Origin: Polyangia bacterium
Lineage (GTDB): Bacteria > Myxococcota_A > Polyangia > Nannocystales > Nannocystaceae
Assembly: GCA_030429545.1 (NCBI GenBank)
Contig: JAUIFF010000002.1
Location: 372,001-436,000, forward strand
Length of the DNA: 64,000 bases
Reading direction: 5' to 3'
In this document: positions 51,201 to 60,000 of the stretch, in pieces
How the letters are laid out: each line of letters begins with the position of its first letter
How positions within the stretch are numbered: position 1 is the stretch's first letter
Translations under genes and position numbers: made by a program
Notes under the pieces: model-generated
Told to the model about the DNA's origin: nothing
The model's database searches: none
The model's input: the letters and a program-made list of their open reading frames with translations, nothing else

Positions 51201-51938
51201 TGTTTTCAGCAGTGTCTCGCGGGATACTTGATAAAGATCGCCAAACTGCAATATCAACGCTCGAACACGCTGAATGAAGGCCTCATGCTGAGGTGCGTAC
51301 TCATCAGTTTTGGCGGTGTCCTCAGCAAACCAACGAATTTTATGGAGGACACGGGCAAGTCCACCTCCTTCACGAGCTTCGAGCAGATCAAGCTTGTGTA
51401 CATCTGAGGAGAGCAAGACCGTCGCACTCGGGGCGTGGCGATGCTCGGGCCACCAAGCAGCCACGAGTGCGTTGGCAAGCTCCGAGGGAAGACTTGCACA
51501 CGCGGCGCGAAACTCGGCGAAGTCTGGCGCAATCACAGTATCAGTAAATCCCTGCTCGAGTATGACGAGGTCACATGCCTTGGCCGTAAACCCAACCATG
51601 ATCGCGGCGAGCTTTTTGTCTGGGTGGTTATGCCGGTGGAGAAACCTAGCCGCAAAACGAGCTACTTCGAAACGCCCGGCAAGCAACGTCGCTCGAGCCC
51701 ACTCTTCGAACCATTCTGGGAGTTCTTCATCTGGAAGTGGGCCATCGCTTGTGCCGAGTGCGAGCCGTTCGATTGCGTGAACGAGTGGTTGCGACGCGTA
51801 CGTTTGGGTGGTCCTCAGTGCCTCCTCGATGGAGGGAGCGACTTTTCCCTCCAAGGTGTCAGCCTTTTTTTGGGCTTTCTTTTTCCGTCGCTTCCGGCGG
51901 GAGCCTGTACCTTTCTTGTTCTCAGTCATTTTTGTCAC
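45249..51938 (-). CDS. Giant TPR-repeat protein with C-terminal CHAT (caspase-like) protease domain
   Basis: 2229 residues. A basic Lys/Arg-rich N-terminus (RRKRRKKKAQKKAD) is followed by about 1650 residues of TPR-like helical repeats (SLARAYRYLGKYEECKHFYQ, LGLTLETKSPGSEEALGHLL). The C-terminal 400 residues are a CHAT domain with catalytic His at about 2103 (VIVLLAHGN) and Cys at about 2148 (IILLSCETG), the family order H-G...S-C-E-x-G. TPR-CHAT proteins cleave specific substrates in type III-E CRISPR (Craspase) and in other conflict systems; the TPR part usually senses or holds a partner. No partner such as gRAMP is nearby. The gene is convergent with the C25-like peptidase and 24 nt downstream of the next protein, with which it probably forms one transcript. 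Confidence 0.88.
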   Translation of the reverse strand: MTKMTENKKGTGSRRKRRKKKAQKKADTLEGKVAPSIEEALRTTQTYASQPLVHAIERLALGTSDGPLPDEELPEWFEEWARATLLAGRFEVARFAARFLHRHNHPDKKLAAIMVGFTAKACDLVILEQGFTDTVIAPDFAEFRAACASLPSELANALVAAWWPEHRHAPSATVLLSSDVHKLDLLEAREGGGLARVLHKIRWFAEDTAKTDEYAPQHEAFIQRVRALILQFGDLYQVSRETLLKTIEQEALPEVCRHFLERAVSAPLWPEERLVQALLLTRAIDGTEHQQWLPGLLYSAAEAIYDLRAVNLFTLRIELLNRLLEHGKPPYITTAQLYFGRGITSLILALESQQFDESLADLFEAFQMAKRDGDSHTMVESVAMAARTLRSKFADGDSQKRELSFRLLSLVNELHTVDLDPKHQATLLHTEAILRGSEDLTLGLALRQQALDLLEPGVPYTVDLSIENVRDLRQLGRIDEAVALARQVLASLPDQAKAPTRIEVLSELGLTLETKSPGSEEALGHLLQAAKLARARYPVNEASCLVQVADVAHRRGDEELLNESLLRLDALPNVPRYLRGAVAQLKALAAQTRGEFAEADETLEQATRATTGTDRVKVRLHRAALRIRENQRPSEDIDMLVNRAISDEVNDLLRYAEAFAFHSRLQVETLHRLAAFCEKHGQYHTSAFIRIEQGAHVAAIEIVERALAVDLDSLERLHCLHALIIAQSETGSLSRQRCAEVEALLAEYPGEYRVRLDFADVLYRSANGNVGVLLRARDHCEKAIQDLQPHRQALEHGHRLFMTLSFEIIGTSLHSMDKVAEIATSLTDERPVPSIVRGDLRLKAALVMMHVGPLLHPKVLAVVERLLNAARKDLGDTQQVRLATTRFVWINARQGGQGRLGTQPAGLPKGLADDAPIWLIQLVGGSEHSVPPKSLARSIDTLRIALQIRPDMADFVLAHVIPRWSEMPSEQQQPFLDVVYETVQNTREIDKAEPWKLLLAALPQPHSGEPWQLSSIRKFADNPDVTNPVADPTGDRAETNDAKIMRLFDEGVALMDQCRYRRLGKDTASLVTRAREMLAQAVELCRKQAEVPLFGCLVSLGNAWKLPHEPDLSRTFRCYAEAEKLAVVPGQKAQLWKVKADALLQRGGEEDIRRAYELVGRALEIRTDWQYVETQISAANVAKKHPDFSEVERVSRAVEHLMDGVRVRPSTAEKYLDYLRQLLHEWGQRSPTDTRPRQFLDELLRTFPDRADEIKTIPQGDLTKYAGLIVSMLEDPAVQAFSEIRQHLFSRDERRQQLQFAQRLAKQDSEVLKRLLDQTCLLDKPKALVEKLRTVENKLEGSSPQVRAGLCCGRAHLIVALVPHGIHSCAEAREATEIAYKSITTIQSVQSKVRLLHELASLWAPYNHVDAPVLDFAYARDLLFESLELQGGESSAIIDTLESLARAYRYLGKYEECKHFYQLVLARALAEGPADLAGNTLHNLAELEAQLGYGGRIERLRRSITLIQKAIDAAESGEKKAEFTASLAWERTVLADLVPEDETVEMLRLAQKTFKTVDVTLLRPQARQFLHRNRAVCLAHIERLTGGRNAEVRFWRKHLSEQNRETYPGAYATAQHNLATALLRTTEMTREEFREGIQLSEDAICERTLERDPRHHWETALLAGCALVDALHEHGNLPATVLPGSRNQSGEAAREWLSRAIQAGRALGPGEELVTAALALNSLAGAANPNTRLELAEESWHAIIQARPYLVLHRKLREREAFAALQTALNLMAGFVRSVSLLEFVSARPGTDVYHSPDNFIVIGGEKAGVLLRWLTRGFEPFRRPLRARLSRPISVSQSSWDDWTSALDFGEQHSILRALAEIRKACPKFLTEDNNFDEMWRWLRVNPGAVGVAVVQATPSSLCILVRFTKGGKKLVEALGVPLSPPPSDPHAYVNSMRNPDVDLSTREHAIHSYTQWLQGGLVDPILKHLKERPKCVLWCPSSNLRLVAPSSVWKDIPVVTCASFELLGQRELEVRKRSTMIAMAKPDRDSGPVGDDPWFRAVKELRSTAEKRGPTRIVGSIYDSYGYALFGETPTVRDTPASPQSLLAEAELHDVIVLLAHGNMDDTGNARIVGVDRDGARRPLDVATLVRHPESFAGATIILLSCETGLLGGGLAEPGNIAGTLLSAGARCVIAPLWPVRLSHAVAVGNELLNGLATGKKPWEVLTTLFTNNAELRGQAQFGCWIS

Positions 51939-51962
51939 GCTCCTTGAGGTCGGGACCTAACG

Positions 51963-54900
51963 CTACCCCTTTACGGGCGTGTACTTGAGAAGGTGAGTGT
52001 TTCCTTCGGAGTCACCAGCCAGGATAAAGTCATCCAAGATCGCCACTGTCTCGAACCAGAACTCAGCGCGGTAGCATGCAAGCAAGTGACCCGTCCCAAA
52101 CTCCCAGATTCGGATGGTTTGGTCGTCTGAGGCCGAGACGAGTCGTCGCCGCTCGCGGTCGATTGCAATGCAGTTCACTCGATCGTTATGCTCTGAGTTG
52201 ACCCTTACAAGCTCCCCTTGAGTGAGGTTCCAAACCGCAAGTTGACCATTCTTCCCGCCAGTAGCGAGAAAACTGCTCGACTCGTCAATGGCGATGCACT
52301 GTTCGATGTTGATACCACTTGAGCTAAAGAACCGTATTTCCTGGCCAGTCATAGCATCTGCGACGCGTATGATCTCTCTTTTGTGGGTGGTCACAAGTAG
52401 GCCTGAATCGTGGGATATGACCAAGTTCTCTACAGGCCACCTGAGGTTACTCCCGAGCTGCCGAGGACGTTGTCCGAACTCTATCCACGCAAGCTGGTTG
52501 TTTAGAGCCCCGATACATCCAGAGCGAGATGGCAGCAAGGCACTTACCTTGAGCCTTTTGGCAAACGTCGAATATCGTTTGACGTCTAGACTAGTGAGAT
52601 CTACGACGATGAGCTCAGACCGCTCACTCGATCGGGGGGAGCTATCGAGAGCTAGTAATGTGGTGCCAAAAACTGTGATGCCTCGACGCTCTAACCGTTG
52701 GGTTCCTAGATCAACCGTGCGAGAAAGTTGACCCTTTTTCTGTGGATCAAAGACCTTGAGGTGGCCGTCAGTCGTGAGGGCAACAAATTCCTGGTCGGAT
52801 GTGGCTGCAACGAATAGGATAGGAGGGTTCGATGCTCCTTGATACCTCTCGTCTGCTTGTGAGAGCGGAATTCTTCGTAGTGTTCGGTCTCTGGAGCAGG
52901 TTACTATAAATTTTGTATCCCGTGCCACCGTGCAGTGTTTTATTAGGGAACTGTGGCCACGAAGGCTCCGCACCGGGCGTGATCGATGCGGGCGAAAAAC
53001 ATCTATTCGGCGCGAGTGCGCTAGGAAAAAGCACGGCCCTGCGTTATCATGGCCAAGATAACCTGCATGGTAATACTGTTCCCCAATTGTTAGCATGTTT
53101 GTAAGAATCTCGGTTCCAATATCATAATACGCAGCACCATTAGGGCCTGCTACGAAAACCCTCTGCTTCCTACTATTTAGTCGGCAATCTGATATGAAAC
53201 CAATTTTACAGTCTATGCAAAACAACAGCTCGCGGCGAGAGACAGAGTAGCCATAGAGTTTCCGTGTCGTGACCAGAATAAAAAGTTCACCGTCCTCGCT
53301 CAACGCTGAGCGCTGAGGAGTCGGGTAACCGAAGCCGTCTTCGTGTTGAAGCGAGATGACTCCGTCACTCAGGGTGTCGAAGTTATGGAAACGAATCGTA
53401 CCGTCGTTACTAGTTGTTGCAATGATACGTCCATCAGCAGAAATCGAACAGGTCTTAACCGCCGACCTGTGCTCGCGGAACATACGGGCTGGCTCACCTG
53501 TTTCACCATTCCAGACCACAACACAGCCATCGCGCGAGCCGCTTACAATACGGGTCCCGTCCGGTGTAGATGCACAACAATCAATAATATCTTTATGTCC
53601 TGTCAGAATTCGTAAGCAACGCCCAGAAGCAACGTCCCACATGCGGAGGGTTCCATCACACGAAGCTGAGATTAGTCGCGTGTCCTCCTGCACCAGGACA
53701 CACTCATTCGTACAGTGGCAGTGACCACTATACACTCGGTCGGCAGAGTACAACTCGTTGAGGGGAGCATGGAGTCTGAGGTCAGGCAGGCCCGCTGGGA
53801 GCCGGTAGTCGTGCAAAATGTCTGCTTGCGATACCCCTCGCGCTATCATCCGATTGTACAGGATGTCGGGTAGTTCCCCGCAGTGCTCAACGAGAATGTG
53901 TGAGCAGTCCCGGAAAATCTTGAGCAAAGCTTTGAGGGCAGAAGCGTTTGCTCGCGGAACAACTTCAAGCGCGTGTTCAATCTCCTGCTCAAGCTCGTAG
54001 ACTTCGCCAAGAAGGCTTCTTTTTCGCAAATAGCCGAAGTCACACAGAGTTTGATTTAGCGCGTCCCACTCCTCGATTTCGATGAGGTGAGTCGGAAGGT
54101 ACTTCGTAATGTAGTCGCCAAGCTCGTCGGCCTGCCTTGGCAGGTTCTCGGCGAATTTCGTCAGAGAAAGACCATGTCCTTCGAGTAGTTTTCGTGTTCC
54201 AAACGGAATACGTTCCCGAAATCGAGTTCGGAGGTCCGTGCGAACGACATCGTGTAGCCGGATCGCGGAGTTGTTGGCAAGAGGCTGGGATGGTATCTCA
54301 ACGAGATGGTGGTTGCGTAGCCGTAAGCAGACGTCGACCACCTGAAGACGAGGTAAGTTCCAGAGCTTGGCTACAGTGCTATTTGGGATATCAAGGTCTT
54401 CTGGGAAAATTGCGAGATCAAGCAGTCTTTCACGATCTTCAGGGTTCAGCGCATTGAGGCTCATATCGATGATCTGGGCAATCGAGCGGGATCTACCAGG
54501 TTCCGAGAACGAGTCTGGGCCGGCCTCGTCGAGTTTCTCGCAGACATAGCGAGCGGCATTATCTAGTGACTCACCTAACTCGGTTAGGTACCTCAGGTGT
54601 GCTCTTATGAGCATGATGAGCACGGGCCATCCTCTAACCTTCGCGGCGAGTGCCCGAAGTTTGGTCGGAGCGCCCGAGGTCAGGGGGGTGGAGCTAGGAC
54701 ATAGCAGTTTGCAGGAGTCCTCCTCGGATAGTTTGTCGAGGTCGATAACATGGCAGAACCCTGGAAGAAGAGCTCGATTTCTTGTTGTAAATAAGTATCC
54801 ACACTGTGGAAAGAACGACATTTCATGTAGTAGTGTTTCGAGGTCCCATGCGTCATCAATAATCAGCAGGTAGCGTTTCTGGGCGAGAAGATCCCCGAGT

Positions 54901-56378
54901 GCCTGGAAAGCTTCTGCAATGTCATCGAAGTGAAATTGTCGACCCGTGAGAGTTCGAAGAATACTTCGTATCGCTCCCAGGAGCTTTGGTTGAGCGCTAA
55001 GTTGCAGCCAAAGCACGCCATCGGGGAAGCGCTCACGGATTGCCGAGTCGTAGGCAATGGCCCTCGCTAGTTCGGTTTTCCCGTAGCCGCCGAATCCGAC
55101 GATGCCGACACAGACACAGTCGTCGTGCACAAGGTGTGCAATCGCCTCGCGTTGGCGCGATAACTGTGGAATGTAGTCGGGATGTGGTCGTCGAGCCATC
55201 TGGGTTCGGGCTTGGACGAGTGGGGTTTCTTCCGCTCTTCGTTCCCTGCGGGCATGTAGTTCGCCGGCGATCTCGTTACAACCAACTCCCGAAGGCCTCT
55301 CGATCTGGATTGCCGTGTCACCTCGTGCATATAGTTGCAGACTCGCCCAATCCAGAGTTGCGACCTCACTGATGAGACGGCGCCGAGCCGTCACGACTGC
55401 GTCTTCGATCGATTGTTTGTCGACGATGCGAGCGTTATAGAAAGCTTCGGTTAGGAGGTTGGCGGCTTGAACGGACAGAAGACTCCGGGAAGCGAGCACA
55501 GCGCGGAAGCCGGCCCGATGGAGGGCTTGTGCCACACTACCGACTTGGTTGCCGAAATCGCCCACATTACCGCCGTCACAGGCAGCCACGACAACCACTC
55601 GGAGCGTGGGAGCGTAGGGAGCAAGTAGCCGACGGAGTCGACCGGGATCGATACACTCGGCCCCGCTATCACTCTCCAAGAGTAAGCCAAAGCTCGAGCC
55701 CACACGGTCGCCATGGGCGAGGAGATGCAGGTACTCGAAGGGGTTCTCATTCTCCTTAGCTTTTGCGAGAGCATCCGAGATGCCAGCTGCTGAGGCGTTG
55801 GCCAAAGTGACTGGCTCGGACCGCATGTGTGCCCAGGTTTTGGTCAACAGGCTTTGATGCTCCATGTACGGCACGGGCCCTCCTGCTGCCGACCATGCAA
55901 AGAGAATACGACCGTCGCCGCGGAACGACGGATTTTCAACAGTCGTGTCAGTTTGCGGCCACTCGTAGCGCACTGCGACCCGATCGAGTTCACCCAAGTG
56001 CTGACCCGACTCGCCAACGACGAGCAGTTCCCACGGGAGAGCGTAGAGTTCCGCGGCGTTAAACCGGAACGCTACGACGACCGGGTGGCCGGCCAGACTC
56101 GCGTTGCGGATCTTCGCGCCGAGTTCGAGCCAGCCGATAGGTCCGAGGGTTCGCGCTAGGGAGTTGCCAACACGTTGGGCTGTGTCCGGGTCACAACCCG
56201 AGTGGCCGAGCTCTGCGAGCTCACCGAGCAACTGCGTACTCCACTCCACCCTGAACGTCTTGATGCCACCTTCGGGGAGGTGAAAGCTGTATGTCTGTGG
56301 CTCAAAGTCAAATGTGTGTGGGCTTCCCGCATTTTTCTCGCGGGTAAACTCTAGGATGAAGTAGTTCGACGAGGCCAT
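51963..56378 (-). CDS. CHAT-NB-ARC-WD40 protein (bacterial NLR-like)
   Basis: 1471 residues from ATG 56378. Residues 1-350 form a CHAT protease (His222 in HLLAHGDRVG, Cys267 in VVVAACDGGN). Residues about 400-720 are an NB-ARC STAND ATPase: Walker A GFGGYGKT at 428-435, Walker B LLIIDDAWD about 504-512, then the GLPL-like and winged-helix parts. The last 570 residues are WD40 repeats (ISASCDGTLRMWDVASGRCL, SASDDQTIRIWEFGTGHLL), enough for two propellers. The order effector-STAND-sensor is that of plant and animal NLRs and Apaf-1. Ligand binding by the propellers would drive oligomerisation and activate the protease. The trigger is unknown. It is transcribed divergently from the CHAT-NTPase gene and upstream of the TPR-CHAT gene. 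Confidence 0.9.
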   Translation of the reverse strand: MASSNYFILEFTREKNAGSPHTFDFEPQTYSFHLPEGGIKTFRVEWSTQLLGELAELGHSGCDPDTAQRVGNSLARTLGPIGWLELGAKIRNASLAGHPVVVAFRFNAAELYALPWELLVVGESGQHLGELDRVAVRYEWPQTDTTVENPSFRGDGRILFAWSAAGGPVPYMEHQSLLTKTWAHMRSEPVTLANASAAGISDALAKAKENENPFEYLHLLAHGDRVGSSFGLLLESDSGAECIDPGRLRRLLAPYAPTLRVVVVAACDGGNVGDFGNQVGSVAQALHRAGFRAVLASRSLLSVQAANLLTEAFYNARIVDKQSIEDAVVTARRRLISEVATLDWASLQLYARGDTAIQIERPSGVGCNEIAGELHARRERRAEETPLVQARTQMARRPHPDYIPQLSRQREAIAHLVHDDCVCVGIVGFGGYGKTELARAIAYDSAIRERFPDGVLWLQLSAQPKLLGAIRSILRTLTGRQFHFDDIAEAFQALGDLLAQKRYLLIIDDAWDLETLLHEMSFFPQCGYLFTTRNRALLPGFCHVIDLDKLSEEDSCKLLCPSSTPLTSGAPTKLRALAAKVRGWPVLIMLIRAHLRYLTELGESLDNAARYVCEKLDEAGPDSFSEPGRSRSIAQIIDMSLNALNPEDRERLLDLAIFPEDLDIPNSTVAKLWNLPRLQVVDVCLRLRNHHLVEIPSQPLANNSAIRLHDVVRTDLRTRFRERIPFGTRKLLEGHGLSLTKFAENLPRQADELGDYITKYLPTHLIEIEEWDALNQTLCDFGYLRKRSLLGEVYELEQEIEHALEVVPRANASALKALLKIFRDCSHILVEHCGELPDILYNRMIARGVSQADILHDYRLPAGLPDLRLHAPLNELYSADRVYSGHCHCTNECVLVQEDTRLISASCDGTLRMWDVASGRCLRILTGHKDIIDCCASTPDGTRIVSGSRDGCVVVWNGETGEPARMFREHRSAVKTCSISADGRIIATTSNDGTIRFHNFDTLSDGVISLQHEDGFGYPTPQRSALSEDGELFILVTTRKLYGYSVSRRELLFCIDCKIGFISDCRLNSRKQRVFVAGPNGAAYYDIGTEILTNMLTIGEQYYHAGYLGHDNAGPCFFLAHSRRIDVFRPHRSRPVRSLRGHSSLIKHCTVARDTKFIVTCSRDRTLRRIPLSQADERYQGASNPPILFVAATSDQEFVALTTDGHLKVFDPQKKGQLSRTVDLGTQRLERRGITVFGTTLLALDSSPRSSERSELIVVDLTSLDVKRYSTFAKRLKVSALLPSRSGCIGALNNQLAWIEFGQRPRQLGSNLRWPVENLVISHDSGLLVTTHKREIIRVADAMTGQEIRFFSSSGINIEQCIAIDESSSFLATGGKNGQLAVWNLTQGELVRVNSEHNDRVNCIAIDRERRRLVSASDDQTIRIWEFGTGHLLACYRAEFWFETVAILDDFILAGDSEGNTHLLKYTPVKG

Positions 56379-56486
56379 CGTGGCGTTCGAGGGTACGGCA
56401 CACGACCGGGGGACACAAACACATCCGAGCGCCGAAGAGTGAACCTAGCTAGGCACGGACGTGGACACAGGGTACGCTGTCCGGCG

Positions 56487-57029
56487 ATGACGACGAGCGA
56501 GACCGTAGAGCATCAAGATCTCGACTGTGAACTGATCGTCCATCCCTCGCCAGGCCGACAAAAGTTTGGGGCCGGGAACCAATCTTACGGGCGAAGGGAA
56601 GGCGATCGTCTTGAGCAGTTTGAGTTCGATTTCTCCAGGGAATTAATCTCGGATATTCTCCATATCTACTCGGGATATGCTGATGCTGAGCAGCTTCGTA
56701 GTGTCGGCAATCGAGTTCGAGAGTTTCTAGTTGCTGCAAAGGTTAATCCTAAGGCTCTCAACGCCCTCACGATATGCTCCGACGCTGAGGAAATCTATGG
56801 ACTCCCGCTTGAACTCGCTTCTCGCGGCCCCGTTAGTCTTGGGACGTCTGACGTCGCATTACGATATCGCTGGCCAGACACGAAAGCAATCGTAGAAGGC
56901 GACAAAAGGGGTAGAGTATTATTTGCATGGGCGAGTCCCAAGAAGCCTGTCCCAAACCGCGAGCATTGCACAGCGATTCAGAAAACCACCAACTCGTGGT
57001 TTCGTTTGACTCGACGAGAGATGTTGTAG
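56487..57029 (+). CDS. N-terminal half of a second CHAT protein, cut by a frameshift
   Basis: 180 residues from ATG 56487 (the frame opens at 56439). It is homologous to residues 1-190 of the divergently encoded CHAT-NB-ARC-WD40 protein: EFDFSRELISDILHI, EEIYGLPLELA and GRVLFAWASPKKPVPNREH match TFRVEWSTQLLGEL, AELYALPWELL and GRILFAWSAAGGPVPYMEH. Homology stops near TAIQKTTN (about 56985) and resumes in the -1 frame, after a CAGAAAACC run. The two halves would make one protein of about 1670 residues. The break could be a mutation, a sequencing error or a programmed shift. Confidence 0.7.
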   Translation: MTTSETVEHQDLDCELIVHPSPGRQKFGAGNQSYGRREGDRLEQFEFDFSRELISDILHIYSGYADAEQLRSVGNRVREFLVAAKVNPKALNALTICSDAEEIYGLPLELASRGPVSLGTSDVALRYRWPDTKAIVEGDKRGRVLFAWASPKKPVPNREHCTAIQKTTNSWFRLTRREML

Positions 57030-60000
57030 CGAATGCTTCGCGTGAGAGTCTTCGGAAAGCCCTTAGCTCCGATGTCCGGGTGCTCCACTTGTTGTGTCAT
57101 GGTGGACCGGGCGGTTTGCTTCTCGAGGGCGAGGATATAACAAGCCCGACTGCACTCGCAACGACTCTCGAACCATTTGCACGAACACTCCGAATGATCG
57201 TGCTTTGTGTCTGTCGTAGCGGGGACCAGGAACCGAAGAACCGACACATGGGCAGCACAGCCCGCGAGCTCCACCGGCTTGGCATCCCGTGGGTCGTTGC
57301 ATCTCGGTCTCCGCTCCATTTCCAAGACTCGGTTTTGCTCACCGAAAAAATCTATGCGGGTATTCGCAACAGTTTGGACGATGTTGAGGCCGCGATTGTC
57401 TCGGCTCGTCGCGCGCTGCATGAACCTTGCAGAGGCACTGCGCGAACAGGTTGCCGAAAATACGCTTGGCTCTCTCTTCAGCTTTATGCCGCACCGACGG
57501 ACACTAGAGCGAAGCCGCCCACGTTACCCGACGCATTGCATCCGCGCAAGAATCTTGACCACTCGCCAAGTACAGAAACCCCAATAAGGGCATTAGTCAT
57601 TAGCAAGACGCCCGAGGAGCTCCTAGGGGAACTCGACATTCATACCCAAAGTGTCACTGGCTGGAGGTCAACACTACCGAACGGGCACGCAATCCCTCGG
57701 CCTGAACTTGAGGAGGTCAAGCAGTTACTTTCCGACCAAGATGTCCGCGTCATTGCACTGCTTGGGGAGGGAGGTAGTGGCAAGTCGGCCTTGCTTGCAA
57801 ACCTAGGGGTCGAACTTGAAAGTCGGGAAGATATCTTCCTTGTCTGTCTTCGCCTCGATAGTCTTGACAAAAGTGTGCGTACACTTCCACAGTTTCAAGA
57901 TTTTCTTGGACTCTCCATTCCCTTTTCTGACGCCATCGCCTCACTCTCCCGAGAGCGTCCCGTAGTCGTTCTTATCGACCAATTGGACTCGCTGTGCAAC
58001 TTTATGGTTCAGCGCTCAGCCCGACTTCAGATCATAATGTCAACAATCGGAAGGCTCAGTAGACTTGAGCACGTTCAAGTTGTTGTTGCATGTCGGAACT
58101 ACGAATACGAGCATGATGTACGATTTGGTCGGCTAGAGCCGAGGTCGATAAACCTCAAGCTTCCCGAGTGGAGCGAGATCGAACAGATTTTAACTTCGTC
58201 AGGGATTGAGGACCTCAACATTCTACCGAGTGAACTAAGGGAGGAGCTCCGCTCACCACAGGTACTTGCAACATTTTTGCAATTGATCCAGGAAAGCTCC
58301 CAAGCTGACGAGCTCAACACCTATCATGCAATGCGCCGGGAACTCTGGGAGATACATGTTCTTCGCCACGAGGATGCAACGCAGCGAAAGGAGGCTCTCT
58401 ACGAGCTGGCGGAGTGGCTGACACTCCACGAGAGGCAAGACCGCCCACTTCCACAGATGGATGAGTACCGACAACAACTTGGCAGCTTAGCCAGTGGAGG
58501 GTGGCTCACCCAAGATACGCAACGTGGAAAAATCTCGTTTCGCCATCAATCTCTCTATGAGTTTGTCTTTTCTCGCTTCGTAGTCGAGAATAATAGGTCA
58601 ATTCAGGAATTAGTACTCCAGACTCAGGGGTTGGCAGTCCGCCCCCGCTTGTGGTCGGTGCTTGGTTACCTTCGAGAACAAAGCGAGAAGCATTACCAGC
58701 AAGAATTTTTGGCACTTTGGAAGTCGAACGAGTTACGAAAACACCTACGATACTTGTTGCTAGACTTCCTTGGGAGTGTGAAGTATGCTCTCCCGTTCGA
58801 GATAGGCATCATCAAACATTCGCTCTGTCAGTCTTCGCCTAATAGGACTCATGCATGGGCTGCTGTTGGTCGCAGCGCGGGGTGGTTTCAGCATCTCTAT
58901 AAGAAAGAATTGCCAGAGGAAATGCTGAAACATGACGACCCGACGCGAGTTCATGGATTTGGCCTGCTTTTTCGTGCAGTTGCCGGATATCCGGGTCCTG
59001 TTCTCGATCTCGTTGAGAGTCATTGGCTCCAACATCGAAAAGACAGATTCGTGTTGGCAGCTAGGCTTTTCCGAAACCTCAAGACTCTTGGCAAGAGAGA
59101 ATGTGATGTCGCTGAGAAAATTTGTTACAGGTTAGGATTGAATCACGTAGAGCTTACTGCTCTTATCCCCGTACTGTTCGACCTTCAGCCGAACGCTGCC
59201 TTCTCTGGGATTCGAGAAAGTCTGCGGGGAGCGATTGATGAGTGGGAGTCTCGTGGGCCCGAGGACTATCGAGAAGAAGTTGCGGCACGTTTAGCCGAGT
59301 GCGGCGTGCCTTCATGGGACACGACAGAGAGCCGAATAGCTCGAGCTCGCCGGGAAGACTTACGCCAACTTTTTGAAGGATCTTCTATTGGAACACATGG
59401 GCTGGGACCACTTGTTGAGCAAGAGCCTGCTGCGTTCTTGGAGGCGTTGATGCCGGAATTTTTACGAGGCCTCAAGTTTCTTGCAAGAAGTGAATTCGTC
59501 GACCCGATGCGTTATCCTGGCGAGCTTCGCTGGCCCGAGTCGATCCATATGACCGGCCTCGTGAATGTCGTCGCTAAAGCTGTAACCTCCCTGGCGAAAC
59601 GTTCCCCCAGCGACTTCGAGGACTTCGTTCAACGCCATGCGAGATATGATCTTGTCACGGTACATCACTTGATCTTACAGGGGCTGACGACGGTAGCAGA
59701 TAAAGCGCCTCATGCGATTCTTGACTATCTGCAACAAGACCGACGTAATTTATGGGTTGGCAAAAACTACATGGCGCCGACAGGTACATACAAATTATTT
59801 AGGGAGGTTGGAAGTACTTTACCCCGTGAGATTCAGCAGAACCTGGCAGATACACTTTTTGATTGGAAGAGGGTTCCACACCCATTCGAGAGTGATGCAA
59901 AAATGCGACGAGAGGGTCGGCGAGAATTTAGACAACACCGACTGCATCTACTTCGCCTTCTTAATACCGCAACCCTCGACAATAGTACTCGCAGAAAAAT

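Noticed and set aside
45249..51938. Craspase (type III-E CRISPR) TPR-CHAT
   Set aside because: There is no gRAMP/Cas7-11 gene and no CRISPR array in the window, and the TPR part is far longer than in Csx29.
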